64,000 nt of DNA, taken from positions 89,825 to 153,824 of the forward strand of contig NZ_JAIBNX010000003.1 of NCBI RefSeq assembly GCF_026130045.1, in the 5' to 3' direction. The first letter of the stretch is position 1. Each line of letters starts with the position of its first letter. A program made the translations under genes and the position numbers. Of the stretch, positions 1 through 8,020 are shown in pieces. Below the pieces are notes generated by a model. The model was not told where the DNA came from, did no database searches, and saw nothing but the letters and a program-made list of their open reading frames with translations. The stretch comes from Micromonospora sp. CPCC 205371. GTDB lineage: Bacteria > Actinomycetota > Actinomycetes > Mycobacteriales > Micromonosporaceae.

Positions 1-482
1 ACGACAAAACCCAGGCTGGCGAGCTGTTCGTCGATCCCCGTGGTGTCGACACGCCCGGCGCACAGGCCGTGGTGGAAGAAGACCACGCGGTGGCGGCCGG
101 GCCGGACCGCAGCGCCGAGGCGGCTGTGCGTGGTCGCGGTGAACGCTCCGGCGGGCAATCCGTAGAAGGCCTGGAGCGCGGCCGCTTCGTGTGGGGGTGC
201 GTACGGCGCGAAGGCACGGTCCGGTGCGGGCCGGGACGGGTACCAGAGTTGGGCCATCACCTCCCGCGGCCGCGACCGCGGGTCCAACGGGTCGACGCGA
301 TCATCGTCACGCAGGTGCAGGCGGACGGTGCCGGTCGGGAATGGACCCGTTGGTTCGGGCAGGGTGATGGCGACGTCGGTCGGGCCGTGGACGGTCTGTG
401 GCGGCGCGGCCAGCGCGGTGGTCGAGTCAGGCAGCAGGGCAGCGGCCAGCACGGTCGTGGCCGCGAGCTTCAACAGTCGCAT
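1..482 (-). CDS. secreted alpha/beta hydrolase, PAF-acetylhydrolase-like (partial)
   Basis: The reading frame runs from an ATG at 482 off the left window edge, so only about 160 N-terminal residues are visible. The N-terminus (MRLLKLAATTVLAAALL, ending near ALAAPP) is a Sec signal peptide, so the product is exported. The segment with AQLWYP and then VVFFHHGLCAGRVDTTG, followed by EQLASLGFV, matches the strand and oxyanion-hole region of secreted platelet-activating-factor acetylhydrolase/dienelactone-hydrolase-like enzymes. The catalytic Ser, Asp and His lie beyond the edge. It is transcribed divergently from the histidine kinase at 604. Substrate unknown; the family call is inferred from the N-terminal pattern only. 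Confidence 0.7.
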   Translation of the reverse strand, partial: MRLLKLAATTVLAAALLPDSTTALAAPPQTVHGPTDVAITLPEPTGPFPTGTVRLHLRDDDRVDPLDPRSRPREVMAQLWYPSRPAPDRAFAPYAPPHEAAALQAFYGLPAGAFTATTHSRLGAAVRPGRHRVVFFHHGLCAGRVDTTGIDEQLASLGFV

Positions 483-603
483 GTGGTCGAACGCTATGGT
501 CGCCGCGCCCTGCGGTCTTCCCTCCGCGGGCGGAACGCGGCTCCGACAGGAGGCGGAGCACGGCGACGAGATACGCCGATACTGTTGAGCGGGGAGGCAG
601 CGC

Positions 604-1824
604 ATGTGGCAGAAGCTGAGGCCCGGGCAGCGCGACATCGCGTCCGCCAGCGCGCTGGCGGTCGTGCTCTGCCTCGGCACCATCGGCGTCTATCTGCTGG
701 TCAACGCCATGCAGCCGGCGCCAACCCACGCCTCGTGGCAGCTCATGGCGGCCACCCTTACGGCCACGCTGGCCGGCTGCGGGTTCGTCGCGGTGCGCCG
801 GCGGGCGCCCCGGGTCGCGCTGTGCGGGGCCACCGGGCTGGTTCTGGTCTGCGTCGGGTTCGCCCTGCGGTCGTTCGGACCGGCGGTCGCGCTGGTTGTC
901 TGCGCCTACACGGTGACGACCCTCAGCGCCGTCCGGACGGTCGTACCGGCGGTGGGAGGGCTCGCCGCCGCACATGTGGCCGGTGGCTTCCTGCTCAGCC
1001 GGATCGGCGGTGACACCGCCGGCATGCTCACATACTGGCAGGCGTCTGGGCGGGACCTCGACGCGCTGGTGGTGGCGACCCTGGCCAGCTTCGGCCTGCC
1101 GGCGCTCGCGGGCGCGGTCGTGCGCGACCGTCGCCGGCGTATGGCCGAGCTGGTGGCCCGGGCCGAGCTTCTCGAGGCCGAACGGGAGGAGCGCGACCAG
1201 GCCGCCGCGGCCGAGGAGCGCGGCCGGATCGCGCGCGAGCTGCACGACATCGCGGCGCACGACCTGTCCGCGATCGTCGTACAGGCCGGCGCGGCGGACC
1301 GGCTGATCGAGGCCGACCCCGCGCGGGCTCGGGCGGTGCTGCACGACATCCGCCGTCAGGGGCGGCAGTCGCTGGCGGCCATGCGACAGCTCGTCGGCGT
1401 CCTTCGCCAGGACGACACCCCCGGCCGGCGACCGCCGCCCGGCCTGCGCGACGTGGCGGACCTGCTCGCCGCCGCCGAGGTGGCCGGCATGGCCGTCGAC
1501 GCCACCATCGTTGGCACGCCGTCCGCCGTGCCCGCCCTGGTCGACCTCACCGCTTTCCGGGTCGTCCAGGAGGCTCTGACCAACGCGCGGCGGCATGCAC
1601 CCGGTGCGGCGGTACGTGTCCGCATCCGCTACGGGTCAAGTCTGTCCATTGTGGTCGACAACGACCGGTCCGCGACCCGGCCACCGGGCGGGCCGGCGGG
1701 GTACGGTCTGGCCGGCATGCGCGAGCGGGTGCGTCAGGTGAATGGCCGGCTGCGGGCCGGACCCACGGCCGAAGGCGGCTGGCGGGTGGCCGCGGACCTG
1801 CCCGCGAGCATGGAGGACGCCTGA
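604..1824 (+). CDS. two-component sensor histidine kinase (HisKA_3, NarL/LuxR type)
   Basis: A 406-residue membrane kinase. Residues about 14-175 hold five or six hydrophobic segments, followed by a short coiled coil (about 178-205) rich in Glu and Arg. The dimerisation and phosphoacceptor box is RGRIARELHD with the candidate His at residue 214. The ATPase domain follows, with an N-box-like NARRHAP and a glycine box GYGLAGMRERV near the end. This is the usual layout of HisKA_3 kinases that autophosphorylate and pass phosphate to LuxR-type regulators. The ATG at 604 has a GGGAGG site upstream. The stop overlaps the response-regulator start (ATGA), so the two are translationally coupled. The stimulus cannot be read from the sequence. 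Confidence 0.93.
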   Translation: MWQKLRPGQRDIASASALAVVLCLGTIGVYLLVNAMQPAPTHASWQLMAATLTATLAGCGFVAVRRRAPRVALCGATGLVLVCVGFALRSFGPAVALVVCAYTVTTLSAVRTVVPAVGGLAAAHVAGGFLLSRIGGDTAGMLTYWQASGRDLDALVVATLASFGLPALAGAVVRDRRRRMAELVARAELLEAEREERDQAAAAEERGRIARELHDIAAHDLSAIVVQAGAADRLIEADPARARAVLHDIRRQGRQSLAAMRQLVGVLRQDDTPGRRPPPGLRDVADLLAAAEVAGMAVDATIVGTPSAVPALVDLTAFRVVQEALTNARRHAPGAAVRVRIRYGSSLSIVVDNDRSATRPPGGPAGYGLAGMRERVRQVNGRLRAGPTAEGGWRVAADLPASMEDA

Positions 1825-2495
1825 TGGGCCTGCGGCTGTTGCTCGCCGACGACCAGGCGGTGGTGCGGGCCGGCTTCCGCACGATCCTGGGGGCGGAAGC
1901 CGGCCTGTCGGGGGTCGGCGGGGCGGGAGGCGGGACGCAGGGGGTGGGGGTCGCCCCCCCGCCAAGGCCCGACCTGGTGCTGATGGACATCCGGATGCCC
2001 GGGCTGGACGGCATCCGGGCCACCGAGAAGCTGGCCGGTGAGCAGGTCGTCGACCCGGTCACCGTGCTCGCGGTGACCACGTTCGACCTCGACGAGTACG
2101 TGTTCGGCGCGCTGCGGGCCGGTGCCAGCGGCTTCCTGCTCAAAGACGTCGAGCCGGATGAGCTGGTGGCTGCGGTCCGCACCGTCGCCGGCGGGCAGGG
2201 TCTGGTCTCCCCGCGGGTGACCCGGCGGCTCATCGCCGAGTTCGCCCGATCCTGCCGGCCCCAGCCGCCCGACCGGCTGCTGGCCACGCTGACCGAGCGC
2301 GAGCGGGAGACCCTGGACCTGGTCGCCCGCGGACTGTCCAATATGGAGATCGCCGAGCGCATGATGCTCGGCGCGGCCACCGTAAAGACCCACGTCAGCA
2401 GCCTCCTGGCCAAGCTGGGCTGCCGCGACCGGGTGCAGCTGGTCGTGTTCGCGTACGAGCACGGCATCATTGAACCGGGCCGTCCGGGGTACTGA
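1824..2495 (+). CDS. LuxR-family response regulator, partner of the upstream kinase
   Basis: A 223-residue regulator with an N-terminal receiver domain and a C-terminal LuxR helix-turn-helix. The acidic pair is LLADDQAVVRAG (D9, D10) and the phosphoacceptor is D55 in LVLMDIRMPG. The HTH (about residues 150-215) contains LTERERETLDLVARGLSN and TVKTHVSSLLAKL. It should bind DNA when phosphorylated by the kinase encoded just upstream. Residues about 29-47 are unusually rich in Gly and Pro, where relatives normally have an acidic, alanine-rich helix. The underlying DNA is a dense run of G, so either local mutation or poor base-calling is possible. All catalytic residues survive. Confidence 0.92.
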   Translation: MGLRLLLADDQAVVRAGFRTILGAEAGLSGVGGAGGGTQGVGVAPPPRPDLVLMDIRMPGLDGIRATEKLAGEQVVDPVTVLAVTTFDLDEYVFGALRAGASGFLLKDVEPDELVAAVRTVAGGQGLVSPRVTRRLIAEFARSCRPQPPDRLLATLTERERETLDLVARGLSNMEIAERMMLGAATVKTHVSSLLAKLGCRDRVQLVVFAYEHGIIEPGRPGY

Positions 2496-2501
2496 CGAAG
2501 G

Positions 2502-2573
2502 ATGCGCGTCGTCACGCTCAACGTCTGGAACCGGGACGGAGTCTGGCCGGACCGTCGCGCGGTGGGAAGGTAA
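2502..2573 (+). pseudogene. N-terminal stump of an endonuclease/exonuclease/phosphatase-family gene
   Basis: After GAAGG an ATG opens a 23-codon frame reading MRVVTLNVWNRDGVWPDRR, then a TAA. This is the characteristic first strand of EEP-superfamily phosphodiesterases (MRVVTLNVW...). The usual 230 or more following residues are missing, so it is read as a truncated remnant. The 20-residue match is short and the assignment rests on pattern only. Confidence 0.45.
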
Positions 2574-2891
2574 CCCCGACCCCGCCAGTGAAGGACGTCT
2601 TCACGCCGGTCGGCGCCGGCTGCGCGTGCGTCGGAGTAATGCGTCGGACGGGCCGACCACCCGATGCGGCGAACGCCTGATCGCCCTGGCTGCCGGATCT
2701 GGCCCAGGTCGCCGTCCTCGACCCACAACTCCAGGCCACCCTCGGTGGCGTGCGCCACTTCGCCGCCAGCATCGACGACCTCAAAAGGAGACCGGGTGCG
2801 CGACCACGGCCACCGCGCTCGGCCAAGCGTAACCACGACGGGGGATGTCGATTGGAGTGTCGGCGAGGCTACGCCGCCGTCCGTGCCGGTC
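2574..2891. other. gene-free stretch between the EEP stump and the WYL regulator
   Basis: No frame here has both a credible start and family signature. A plus-strand stretch around 2685-2790 (LAQVAVLDPQLQATLGG and on) is protein-like in composition and could be the decayed body or a neighbour of the broken gene at 2502, but it cannot be assigned. Confidence 0.4.
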
Positions 2892-3839
2892 TTAGCCGTA
2901 TCGCTCGACGAGCGCGTTACCGATCGAGGCCAGGTGGTCTCGCACACCCGGAGGGCCGGTCACCTCGATCCATTCGATCAGCCCGGCAAGCTCGCCGGCG
3001 AGTATGAATTCGTCGTTGCCGCGGATCACGACCTCGATGCGGCCGTCGGTCGTGGCACCTCCCACCACGAGCCGACCGCCGAACCCTATCCGCAGCACGC
3101 CTATGCCCTGGGGCGCGCACACCGCCCGGGCCTCGAGGGGTGTCCGCATGCGGTCGACCTCGTCCGCGATCGCGCGCCAGCTCTCGGCAAGGTCGAAGTC
3201 CTCGGGCCGGTGCACGGGGTCGCAGGTCGGGTCGGCGGACGACACGCGGTCGATCCGGAAGGTCCGCCGACCGGCCTCGGTGTTGGCGACGAGGTACCAC
3301 GACGGGCCTTTGGCGACGATGCCCAGCGGGTGGACGGTTCTCTCGGTTTCGCTGCCTTCGCGGTCGACATAGCCGAGCCGCACCTGGACGCCGCGGATCA
3401 CCGCGTCCTGGAGCTCGTCGAGGAAGCGAGGCGATCGGGGCTCGACCCGGCTCGACCCCCATCGCTGCGGGTCCGTGACGAGCGACGATGCTGCAGCCTC
3501 GGCCTGCACCCGGAAGGGCTCCGGCAGGGCACGCACGAGCTTGCGCAGCGCCGCTTTCACAGCCGGCGTCATAGACGAGGCCGGGCCGGCGACCAGGAAC
3601 AGGGCGCGCGCCTCACTCGCGGTCAACCCGGACAGGTCGGTGCGGGCGCCGCCCACGAGGCGCCAGCCGCCGCCGCGGCCCTGGATGGAGTACACGGGCA
3701 CGCCGGCCATGCCCAGGGCGTCGAGGTCGCGGCGCGCGGTGCGCTCGGAGATCTCCAACTCCCGGGCGACCTCCGCTGCTGTCACCTGCTCGCGATGTTG
3801 CAGCAGAAGGAGGATGGCCATCAACCGGTCGGCTCGCAC
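2892..3839 (-). CDS. YafY/DeoR-type HTH-WYL transcriptional regulator
   Basis: A 315-residue regulator. The N-terminal winged HTH (residues about 2-60) has VTAAEVARELEISERTARRD, followed by a linker and a WYL domain (about 140-230) in which the signature reads GPSWYLVANTEAGRRTF with FRIDRV. A C-terminal extension follows. WYL regulators sense nucleic-acid-like or small ligands and often control a divergent target. The GTG at 3839 gives VRADRLMAIL, the family's usual first residues; longer upstream frame is spurious. It is divergent from the epoxide hydrolase at 3903, with only 63 bp between starts and a perfect palindrome in it, so it probably regulates both genes. Confidence 0.92.
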   Translation of the reverse strand: MRADRLMAILLLLQHREQVTAAEVARELEISERTARRDLDALGMAGVPVYSIQGRGGGWRLVGGARTDLSGLTASEARALFLVAGPASSMTPAVKAALRKLVRALPEPFRVQAEAAASSLVTDPQRWGSSRVEPRSPRFLDELQDAVIRGVQVRLGYVDREGSETERTVHPLGIVAKGPSWYLVANTEAGRRTFRIDRVSSADPTCDPVHRPEDFDLAESWRAIADEVDRMRTPLEARAVCAPQGIGVLRIGFGGRLVVGGATTDGRIEVVIRGNDEFILAGELAGLIEWIEVTGPPGVRDHLASIGNALVERYG

Positions 3840-3860
3840 CTCGACAACACTTCCACAAAA

Positions 3861-3881
3861 ACCGGTCAGGAGGTGACCGGT
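3861..3881. promoter_or_regulatory. probable WYL-regulator operator (perfect palindrome)
   Basis: ACCGGTCA, 5-bp spacer GGAGG, TGACCGGT: an exact 8-bp inverted repeat in the 63-bp gap between divergent starts at 3839 and 3903. Position and symmetry suggest autoregulation and control of the hydrolase. Confidence 0.7.
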
Positions 3882-3902
3882 ATCGGTCGGCAAGATGCCG
3901 GT

Positions 3903-4841
3903 ATGACAACCGATTTTCCTGAGCCCACCCGCATTTCGGTCAACGGTGTGGAACTCGAAGTCTTCGAAGCCGGCCGGCAGAACGCGGGGAACCCCATCGT
4001 GCCCTGTCACGGCTGGCCGGAGCACGCCTTCTCCTGGCGCCATCAGGTACCCGCGCTTGCGGCAGCGGGCTACCACGTCATCGTCCCGAACCAGCGGGGT
4101 TACGGCAACTCGTCCCGTCCGGCCGAAGTCACCGACTACGACATCGCACACCTGTCGCGTGACCTCGTCGCACTGCTCGATCACTACGGATACGACGATG
4201 CCACCTTTGTCGGCCATGATTGGGGTGCAGCCGTCGTTTGGGGGCTGACCCTGTTGCACCCAAACCGGGTCAACAAGGTGATCAACCTGAGCCTGCCGTA
4301 CCTCGAGCGCGGAGAAATGCCCTGGATCGAGGTAATGGAAGCCGTGCTCGGCAGCGACTTCTACTTCGTCCACTTCAACCGACAGCCGGGCGTCGCGGAC
4401 GCCGTGTTTGAGGAGAACACGTTCCAGTTCCTTCGGAACCTGTACCGGAAGAACGTGCCCTTCGCAGAGCCTCAGCCGGGCAACGCGTTGATAAACCTCG
4501 CCAGAGCGGAAACCCCACTCGGTGAGCCCGTCATGAGTGACACCGAACTGGCCGTCTTCGTCTCCGCCTTCGAATCAACAGGGTTCACGGGCGGAATCAA
4601 CTGGTACCGAAACCTGGACCGCAACTGGCGCCTGCTGGCGGACGTGGACCCGATCATCCGACAGCCCACCCTCATGATCTACGGCGACCGCGACACGGTC
4701 GCGAGGTCTGAAAGACTGACGGAATTCGTGCCGAATGTGGAAGTGGTCAGTCTGGACTGCGGTCATTGGATCCAGCAGGAGAAACCGGAGGAAACGACCG
4801 AAGCGATTCTGAAGTGGCTGGACCAGCGGAATGCCGCCTAG
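3903..4841 (+). CDS. alpha/beta hydrolase, epoxide-hydrolase type
   Basis: A 312-residue cytosolic hydrolase. The oxyanion motif HGWPE is at 36-40, the nucleophile elbow GHDWG places Asp106 as nucleophile, an acid lies in YGDRD (about D264) and the catalytic His in DCGHW (about H288). An Asp nucleophile plus HGWPE is typical of soluble epoxide hydrolases, which form an ester intermediate and release a diol; haloalkane dehalogenases are the main alternative. Cap-domain tyrosines are present (for example YRKNV and WYRNL). Codon use is less extreme in GC than its neighbours, which may indicate acquisition. It is divergent from the WYL regulator. Confidence 0.88.
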   Translation: MTTDFPEPTRISVNGVELEVFEAGRQNAGNPIVPCHGWPEHAFSWRHQVPALAAAGYHVIVPNQRGYGNSSRPAEVTDYDIAHLSRDLVALLDHYGYDDATFVGHDWGAAVVWGLTLLHPNRVNKVINLSLPYLERGEMPWIEVMEAVLGSDFYFVHFNRQPGVADAVFEENTFQFLRNLYRKNVPFAEPQPGNALINLARAETPLGEPVMSDTELAVFVSAFESTGFTGGINWYRNLDRNWRLLADVDPIIRQPTLMIYGDRDTVARSERLTEFVPNVEVVSLDCGHWIQQEKPEETTEAILKWLDQRNAA

Positions 4842-5113
4842 CATTCCAGCACGAGATCCGCTTCACGGTCCGCTGAGGGCTCGCGGGTTGTAGTCGCTGG
4901 TCATGCCCCCTGCGCTGCGGTGTTCGTGGCGTCAGCCACGGACTCCGCTTCCAGGCGCGAGCGGCTGCGGGAGGCTTTTCCGCACCTGGACAGCCTCGTC
5001 GATGCAGAGGGGTGCATAGCCTCTCCATGGATCCTTCGGATCAGGACCGCTCTGGACTATCCGGTTACTTACCTTCATGCCGCAAGCCGCACCCATCAAT
5101 GGCCGCGTAGCCG

Positions 5114-5269
5114 ATGATTGGGCGTGGTGGCTTGCCGCCGTGCTGGCCCGAGCCCGCGGGCACCTCGGCCCTGCCCACCGGCGTCACCGACTGGCTGCTT
5201 CGCGAGCTGATCCGCCGGGAACGGCACGGCATCTCCTTCGACCTGAACGACACGACCGTGCTCACGTGA
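5114..5269 (+). pseudogene. short ORF, possible C-terminal remnant upstream of the ACP gene
   Basis: A 51-codon frame whose second half (TGVTDWLLRELIRRERHG then ISFDLNDTTVLT) is protein-like and ends 20 bp before the ACP start, the spacing of an operon partner. I do not recognise the family. It may be the tail of a lost acyl-transfer or synthase gene that once fed the carrier protein. The 4842-5113 interval upstream shows no supported gene. Confidence 0.35.
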
Positions 5270-5289
5270 CAACCGCCTCGGGAGGACGC

Positions 5290-5541
5290 ATGACATCGAT
5301 CGATCGGGACACGGCGATCACCTGGCTCACCGAGCGGGTCGCCTTCTCCGTCGAGCGGGACCCGGCCGAGATCGCCCCCGACGAGAATCTGACGGCGTAC
5401 GGCATCGACTCTGTCTACGCCTTCGGGCTCGCCGGCGACATCGAGGAAGAATTCGGCGCAGCGGTGGACGTCACGCTCGTGTGGGACAACCCTACGATCG
5501 AGGCGATCGCGACGAAATGGACGGCGGCCACCACGACGTAG
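5290..5541 (+). CDS. acyl/peptidyl carrier protein
   Basis: An 83-residue phosphopantetheine-binding protein. The attachment site GIDSVYAFGLAGDIEEEFG puts the modifiable serine at Ser41, and the rest is the four-helix, acidic ACP fold (LTERVAF...DPAEIAPDENL at the start). The ATG follows GGGAGG with 5-nt spacing. It would carry acyl or aminoacyl groups for a tailoring enzyme. No synthase is encoded nearby; the adjacent convergent gene is a cytochrome P450, suggesting a carrier-bound oxidation substrate supplied from elsewhere. Confidence 0.92.
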   Translation: MTSIDRDTAITWLTERVAFSVERDPAEIAPDENLTAYGIDSVYAFGLAGDIEEEFGAAVDVTLVWDNPTIEAIATKWTAATTT

Positions 5542-5565
5542 CCGACCGCCCCCACCCCGCTCGCC

Positions 5566-6786
5566 CTATCCCGTCGTGCGGATGGGCAACGAACTGAATC
5601 CCTTCAGGGTCAAGCTGTTGCGACGTTGACCAGGACCGGCCGCGGCCAGTGCCGGAAAGCGGCGCACGAGTGCGGGTAGCGCGATCTGTGCTTCCAGCCG
5701 GGCAAGCGGCGCACCGAGGCAGTAGTGGATGCCGCCGCCGAACGACAGCGGTGAGTTGTCCAGGCGGTCCAGCCGAAGGCAGTCCGGGTCAGCGAATCGC
5801 TCAGGGTCACGGTTGCCCGCACCGAGATAGGCGATCACCCGTTCGCCTTCCTCGACAGCGATCCCAGCGATCTCGACCCGTTCGGTCGCCACTCGACTGC
5901 TGACCTGGACCGGACTGTCGAATCGGAGTAGTTCCTCGACGGCTGGCCCGGCGAGTGCGGGGCGTTCGGCGAGAAGCTTCAACTGGTCGGGGTGCGCGAG
6001 GAGCGCGGCCAAGCCGTTGGACAGCAGGTTTGTGGTGGTCTCGAAGCCCGCGGCGAACAGGAAGGCCGCATTGCTCAGGACTTCCTCGTCGGAGAGCCGG
6101 TCGTCGGTGGCCTGCGCCTGGACCAGCGCGCTGATCAGATCGTCGGCAGGCCGCCGGCGGCGCTCCTCGACGAGTCCGGCGAGATAGTCGCGGATGGTGG
6201 CGGCGGCCGGATCCGCTCGGCTCACCACCTCAGGGGAAATCACCTCGAGCACCTGCGCCCAGTCGCGCACCAGCGACTGGAACTGGCCGCGATCCTCCAC
6301 CGGTATCCCGAGCAGCTCACCGATGACGTTGACCGGCAACGGGAACGCGAAGGACTCGACGAAGTCGACCTCGCCGTTCAACTGATCGAGCAAGCCGTCG
6401 ACCATCTGCTCGATCGCCGGTCGCAGCGCCTGCACCCGGCGCGCGGTGAACGCGGAGCTCACGAGCCGGCGCAGCCGGGTGTGGTCAGGCGGGTTAAGAG
6501 TGATCATGCTGGTGAAAAGATGCAGCAGCGCCGGATGCTCGCGCCAGTCCGGGAAACCGACTAAGGCCAACAGGTTGTCGGGAGGCATGTGCGCGAACCG
6601 CCCATCGCGGACCACACTCGCGCAGTCCGCGTAGCCGGTCACGGCCAACGCGCCATCCTGCGCCCGCACGACCGGCGAAATCTGTCTTAGCCGCGCATAT
6701 CGCGGGTACGGGTCCTCCCGACCCACCATCGCCGTCAGCTCACCCAGCAGAAACAAGGCTTCTGGACTCTGCACTACCTCAGGCAC
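5566..6786 (-). CDS. cytochrome P450 (class I bacterial monooxygenase)
   Basis: 406 residues from a GTG at 6786, the usual bacterial P450 length. The haem-ligand loop FGGGIHYCLGAPLARLE gives Cys356, the I-helix oxygen-activation motif is AAGFETT (about 245-251) and the K-helix ExxR is E285-R288 in EELLRFDS. It would need a ferredoxin and reductase, not encoded here. The longer frame upstream to 6927 lacks similarity and is discarded. It faces the ACP gene tail to tail, and a short palindrome lies immediately upstream of its start, implying repression by a TetR-like protein encoded elsewhere. Confidence 0.94.
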   Translation of the reverse strand: MPEVVQSPEALFLLGELTAMVGREDPYPRYARLRQISPVVRAQDGALAVTGYADCASVVRDGRFAHMPPDNLLALVGFPDWREHPALLHLFTSMITLNPPDHTRLRRLVSSAFTARRVQALRPAIEQMVDGLLDQLNGEVDFVESFAFPLPVNVIGELLGIPVEDRGQFQSLVRDWAQVLEVISPEVVSRADPAAATIRDYLAGLVEERRRRPADDLISALVQAQATDDRLSDEEVLSNAAFLFAAGFETTTNLLSNGLAALLAHPDQLKLLAERPALAGPAVEELLRFDSPVQVSSRVATERVEIAGIAVEEGERVIAYLGAGNRDPERFADPDCLRLDRLDNSPLSFGGGIHYCLGAPLARLEAQIALPALVRRFPALAAAGPGQRRNSLTLKGFSSLPIRTTG

Positions 6787-6801
6787 CGCCCCAGCATACG
6801 T

Positions 6802-6814
6802 ACCAACGGTTGGT
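6802..6814. promoter_or_regulatory. candidate operator upstream of the P450 gene
   Basis: ACCAAC-G-GTTGGT, an exact 6-bp inverted repeat about 16 bp before the GTG start. The shape is typical of TetR-family operators in actinobacteria. No TetR gene is adjacent, so the regulator would act in trans. Confidence 0.5.
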
Positions 6815-7235
6815 GCGGCTATGAGCGTGCGCCGCAACGCCGTGGTCTGGTCCACGGCGTTGCGCGCGATCGTAGTTTTGGTCTGCTTTACGTATGGGGC
6901 GCGCAGTACGGGTCGGACACAGGACACGTCCAGCCGAACTCAAGGCCGTGACTCCTCTGTCCACACTGGACCGAAGTGGTCGAGCTGGTCGACCACGACG
7001 AGTGGAAGTATCGGGTTTCGAAGGCTTCGGGCCGCTGCAGAAAGCCCAGCGGCCCCCCGGACTCGGCCCGCTCGTTTTTCATGATCTGTCAAAGGACATT
7101 TGGCGACGAACCGGTTCCTGCGGTACTGACGGCCCATGCCTAGGACAGCGCTGTCCGAACCGGGCGCGGCGCTGTGGAACTCGGTCGGTCGCTCCGGGAT
7201 GGGCTGCGCGCACGGGCAGACCCTGACACGCCGGC
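6815..7235. other. gene-free stretch between P450 promoter and VOC fusion gene
   Basis: Six-frame reading gives only short open frames without family signatures. A plus-strand frame ending at the TAG near 7144 (…DEWKYRVSKASGR and on) is protein-like and may be a decayed 3' end, but no assignment is possible. Confidence 0.4.
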
Positions 7236-7979
7236 TCAGGCCGGGGCTGGCAGATGGATCGAGGCGAGTTTGGCTGGGTCAACGATGATGTGGATGCCGG
7301 TGATCCGGCCTTGGGCGACTGTGAAGGCGATGACGGACAGAGGGGTTCGGTCGGGGCGCCAGGACATGTGTCCGGGGATGCCGTTGACCAGCACGGGTCG
7401 GTGGCTGGCGGCCTCGCCGGAGAACATGCGGGCGCCGGCGGCGACCTTGGTGGCGCCGAGGGTGACGACCGCGCCTTCGGGGGTGTCGACGGTCAGCTTC
7501 ACGTTCGGGTCGAGGACGCGTAGGAGCGCTTCAAAGTCGCCGCTGAGGGCGGCGGCGCGGAATGCCTGGACCACCTTTCGGTGCTCGCGGCCAGGGCCCG
7601 CCGGCCGGTCGGTGGCTTGGACCTTGCGGCGGGCGCGGCTGGCGATCATCTCCACGGGTTCGGACTCTTCGAAGCTGACGCCGCGCTGGCGCAGAATCTC
7701 GAAATCCTTTCGCAAATCGTCGGATTCGAGGATCAGCGGGCCGGGCGCCGCACTCTGGCCTCCGTCGCCCGGCTGTCCCGCGGCCGCCGCATGCGACCAC
7801 AGGATGATCTGCACTGGGCTATCGGGAACGCCGACGGTCAGGAAACGTCCGTCGGGCCCCGAGAAGTCGATCCGCTTCTCCAGGCCGAGTCCATCGGTGT
7901 AGAACTTCAGTGCGCGGTCCTGATCGGTGACGTAGACCGTCGCATACATGATGTTGGTCAGCATCCTGTCCCTATTCAC
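7236..7979 (-). CDS. VOC (glyoxalase-fold) domain fused to the SnoaL-like tail of a SigJ/ECF41 sigma factor
   Basis: A 247-residue chimera. Residues about 7-107 are a VOC/glyoxalase half-barrel module (MYATVYVTDQDRALKFYTD ... GVSFEESEP). At about residue 111 the sequence switches to MIASRARRKVQ, the end of sigma region 4 in ECF41 factors, and then continues as the SnoaL_2-like C-terminal domain of such factors (VVQAFRAAALSGDFEALL, later LVNGIPG, and ITGIHIIVDPAKL near the end). Sigma regions 2 and most of 4 are absent, so it cannot act as a sigma factor. The simplest explanation is a deletion joining two neighbouring genes in frame. Whether the product folds is unknown. Confidence 0.8.
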   Translation of the reverse strand: MNRDRMLTNIMYATVYVTDQDRALKFYTDGLGLEKRIDFSGPDGRFLTVGVPDSPVQIILWSHAAAAGQPGDGGQSAAPGPLILESDDLRKDFEILRQRGVSFEESEPVEMIASRARRKVQATDRPAGPGREHRKVVQAFRAAALSGDFEALLRVLDPNVKLTVDTPEGAVVTLGATKVAAGARMFSGEAASHRPVLVNGIPGHMSWRPDRTPLSVIAFTVAQGRITGIHIIVDPAKLASIHLPAPA

Positions 7980-7984
7980 TCGTC

Positions 7985-8020
7985 GGTGCGACGACCGTTC
8001 CGTATTTCGGTCGTCGCACC
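7985..8020. repeat. 13-bp perfect inverted repeat upstream of the VOC fusion gene
   Basis: GGTGCGACGACCG, 10-bp spacer, CGGTCGTCGCACC, starting 6 bp from the start codon at 7979. It could be an operator or, if transcribed, a strong hairpin in the 5' leader. There is no T-tract. Confidence 0.6.

Noticed and set aside
40..70. Possible frameshift in the left-edge hydrolase
   Set aside because: A first reading seemed to shift frame near the Gly-Leu-Cys motif; re-translation of the junction gave one continuous frame through the window edge.
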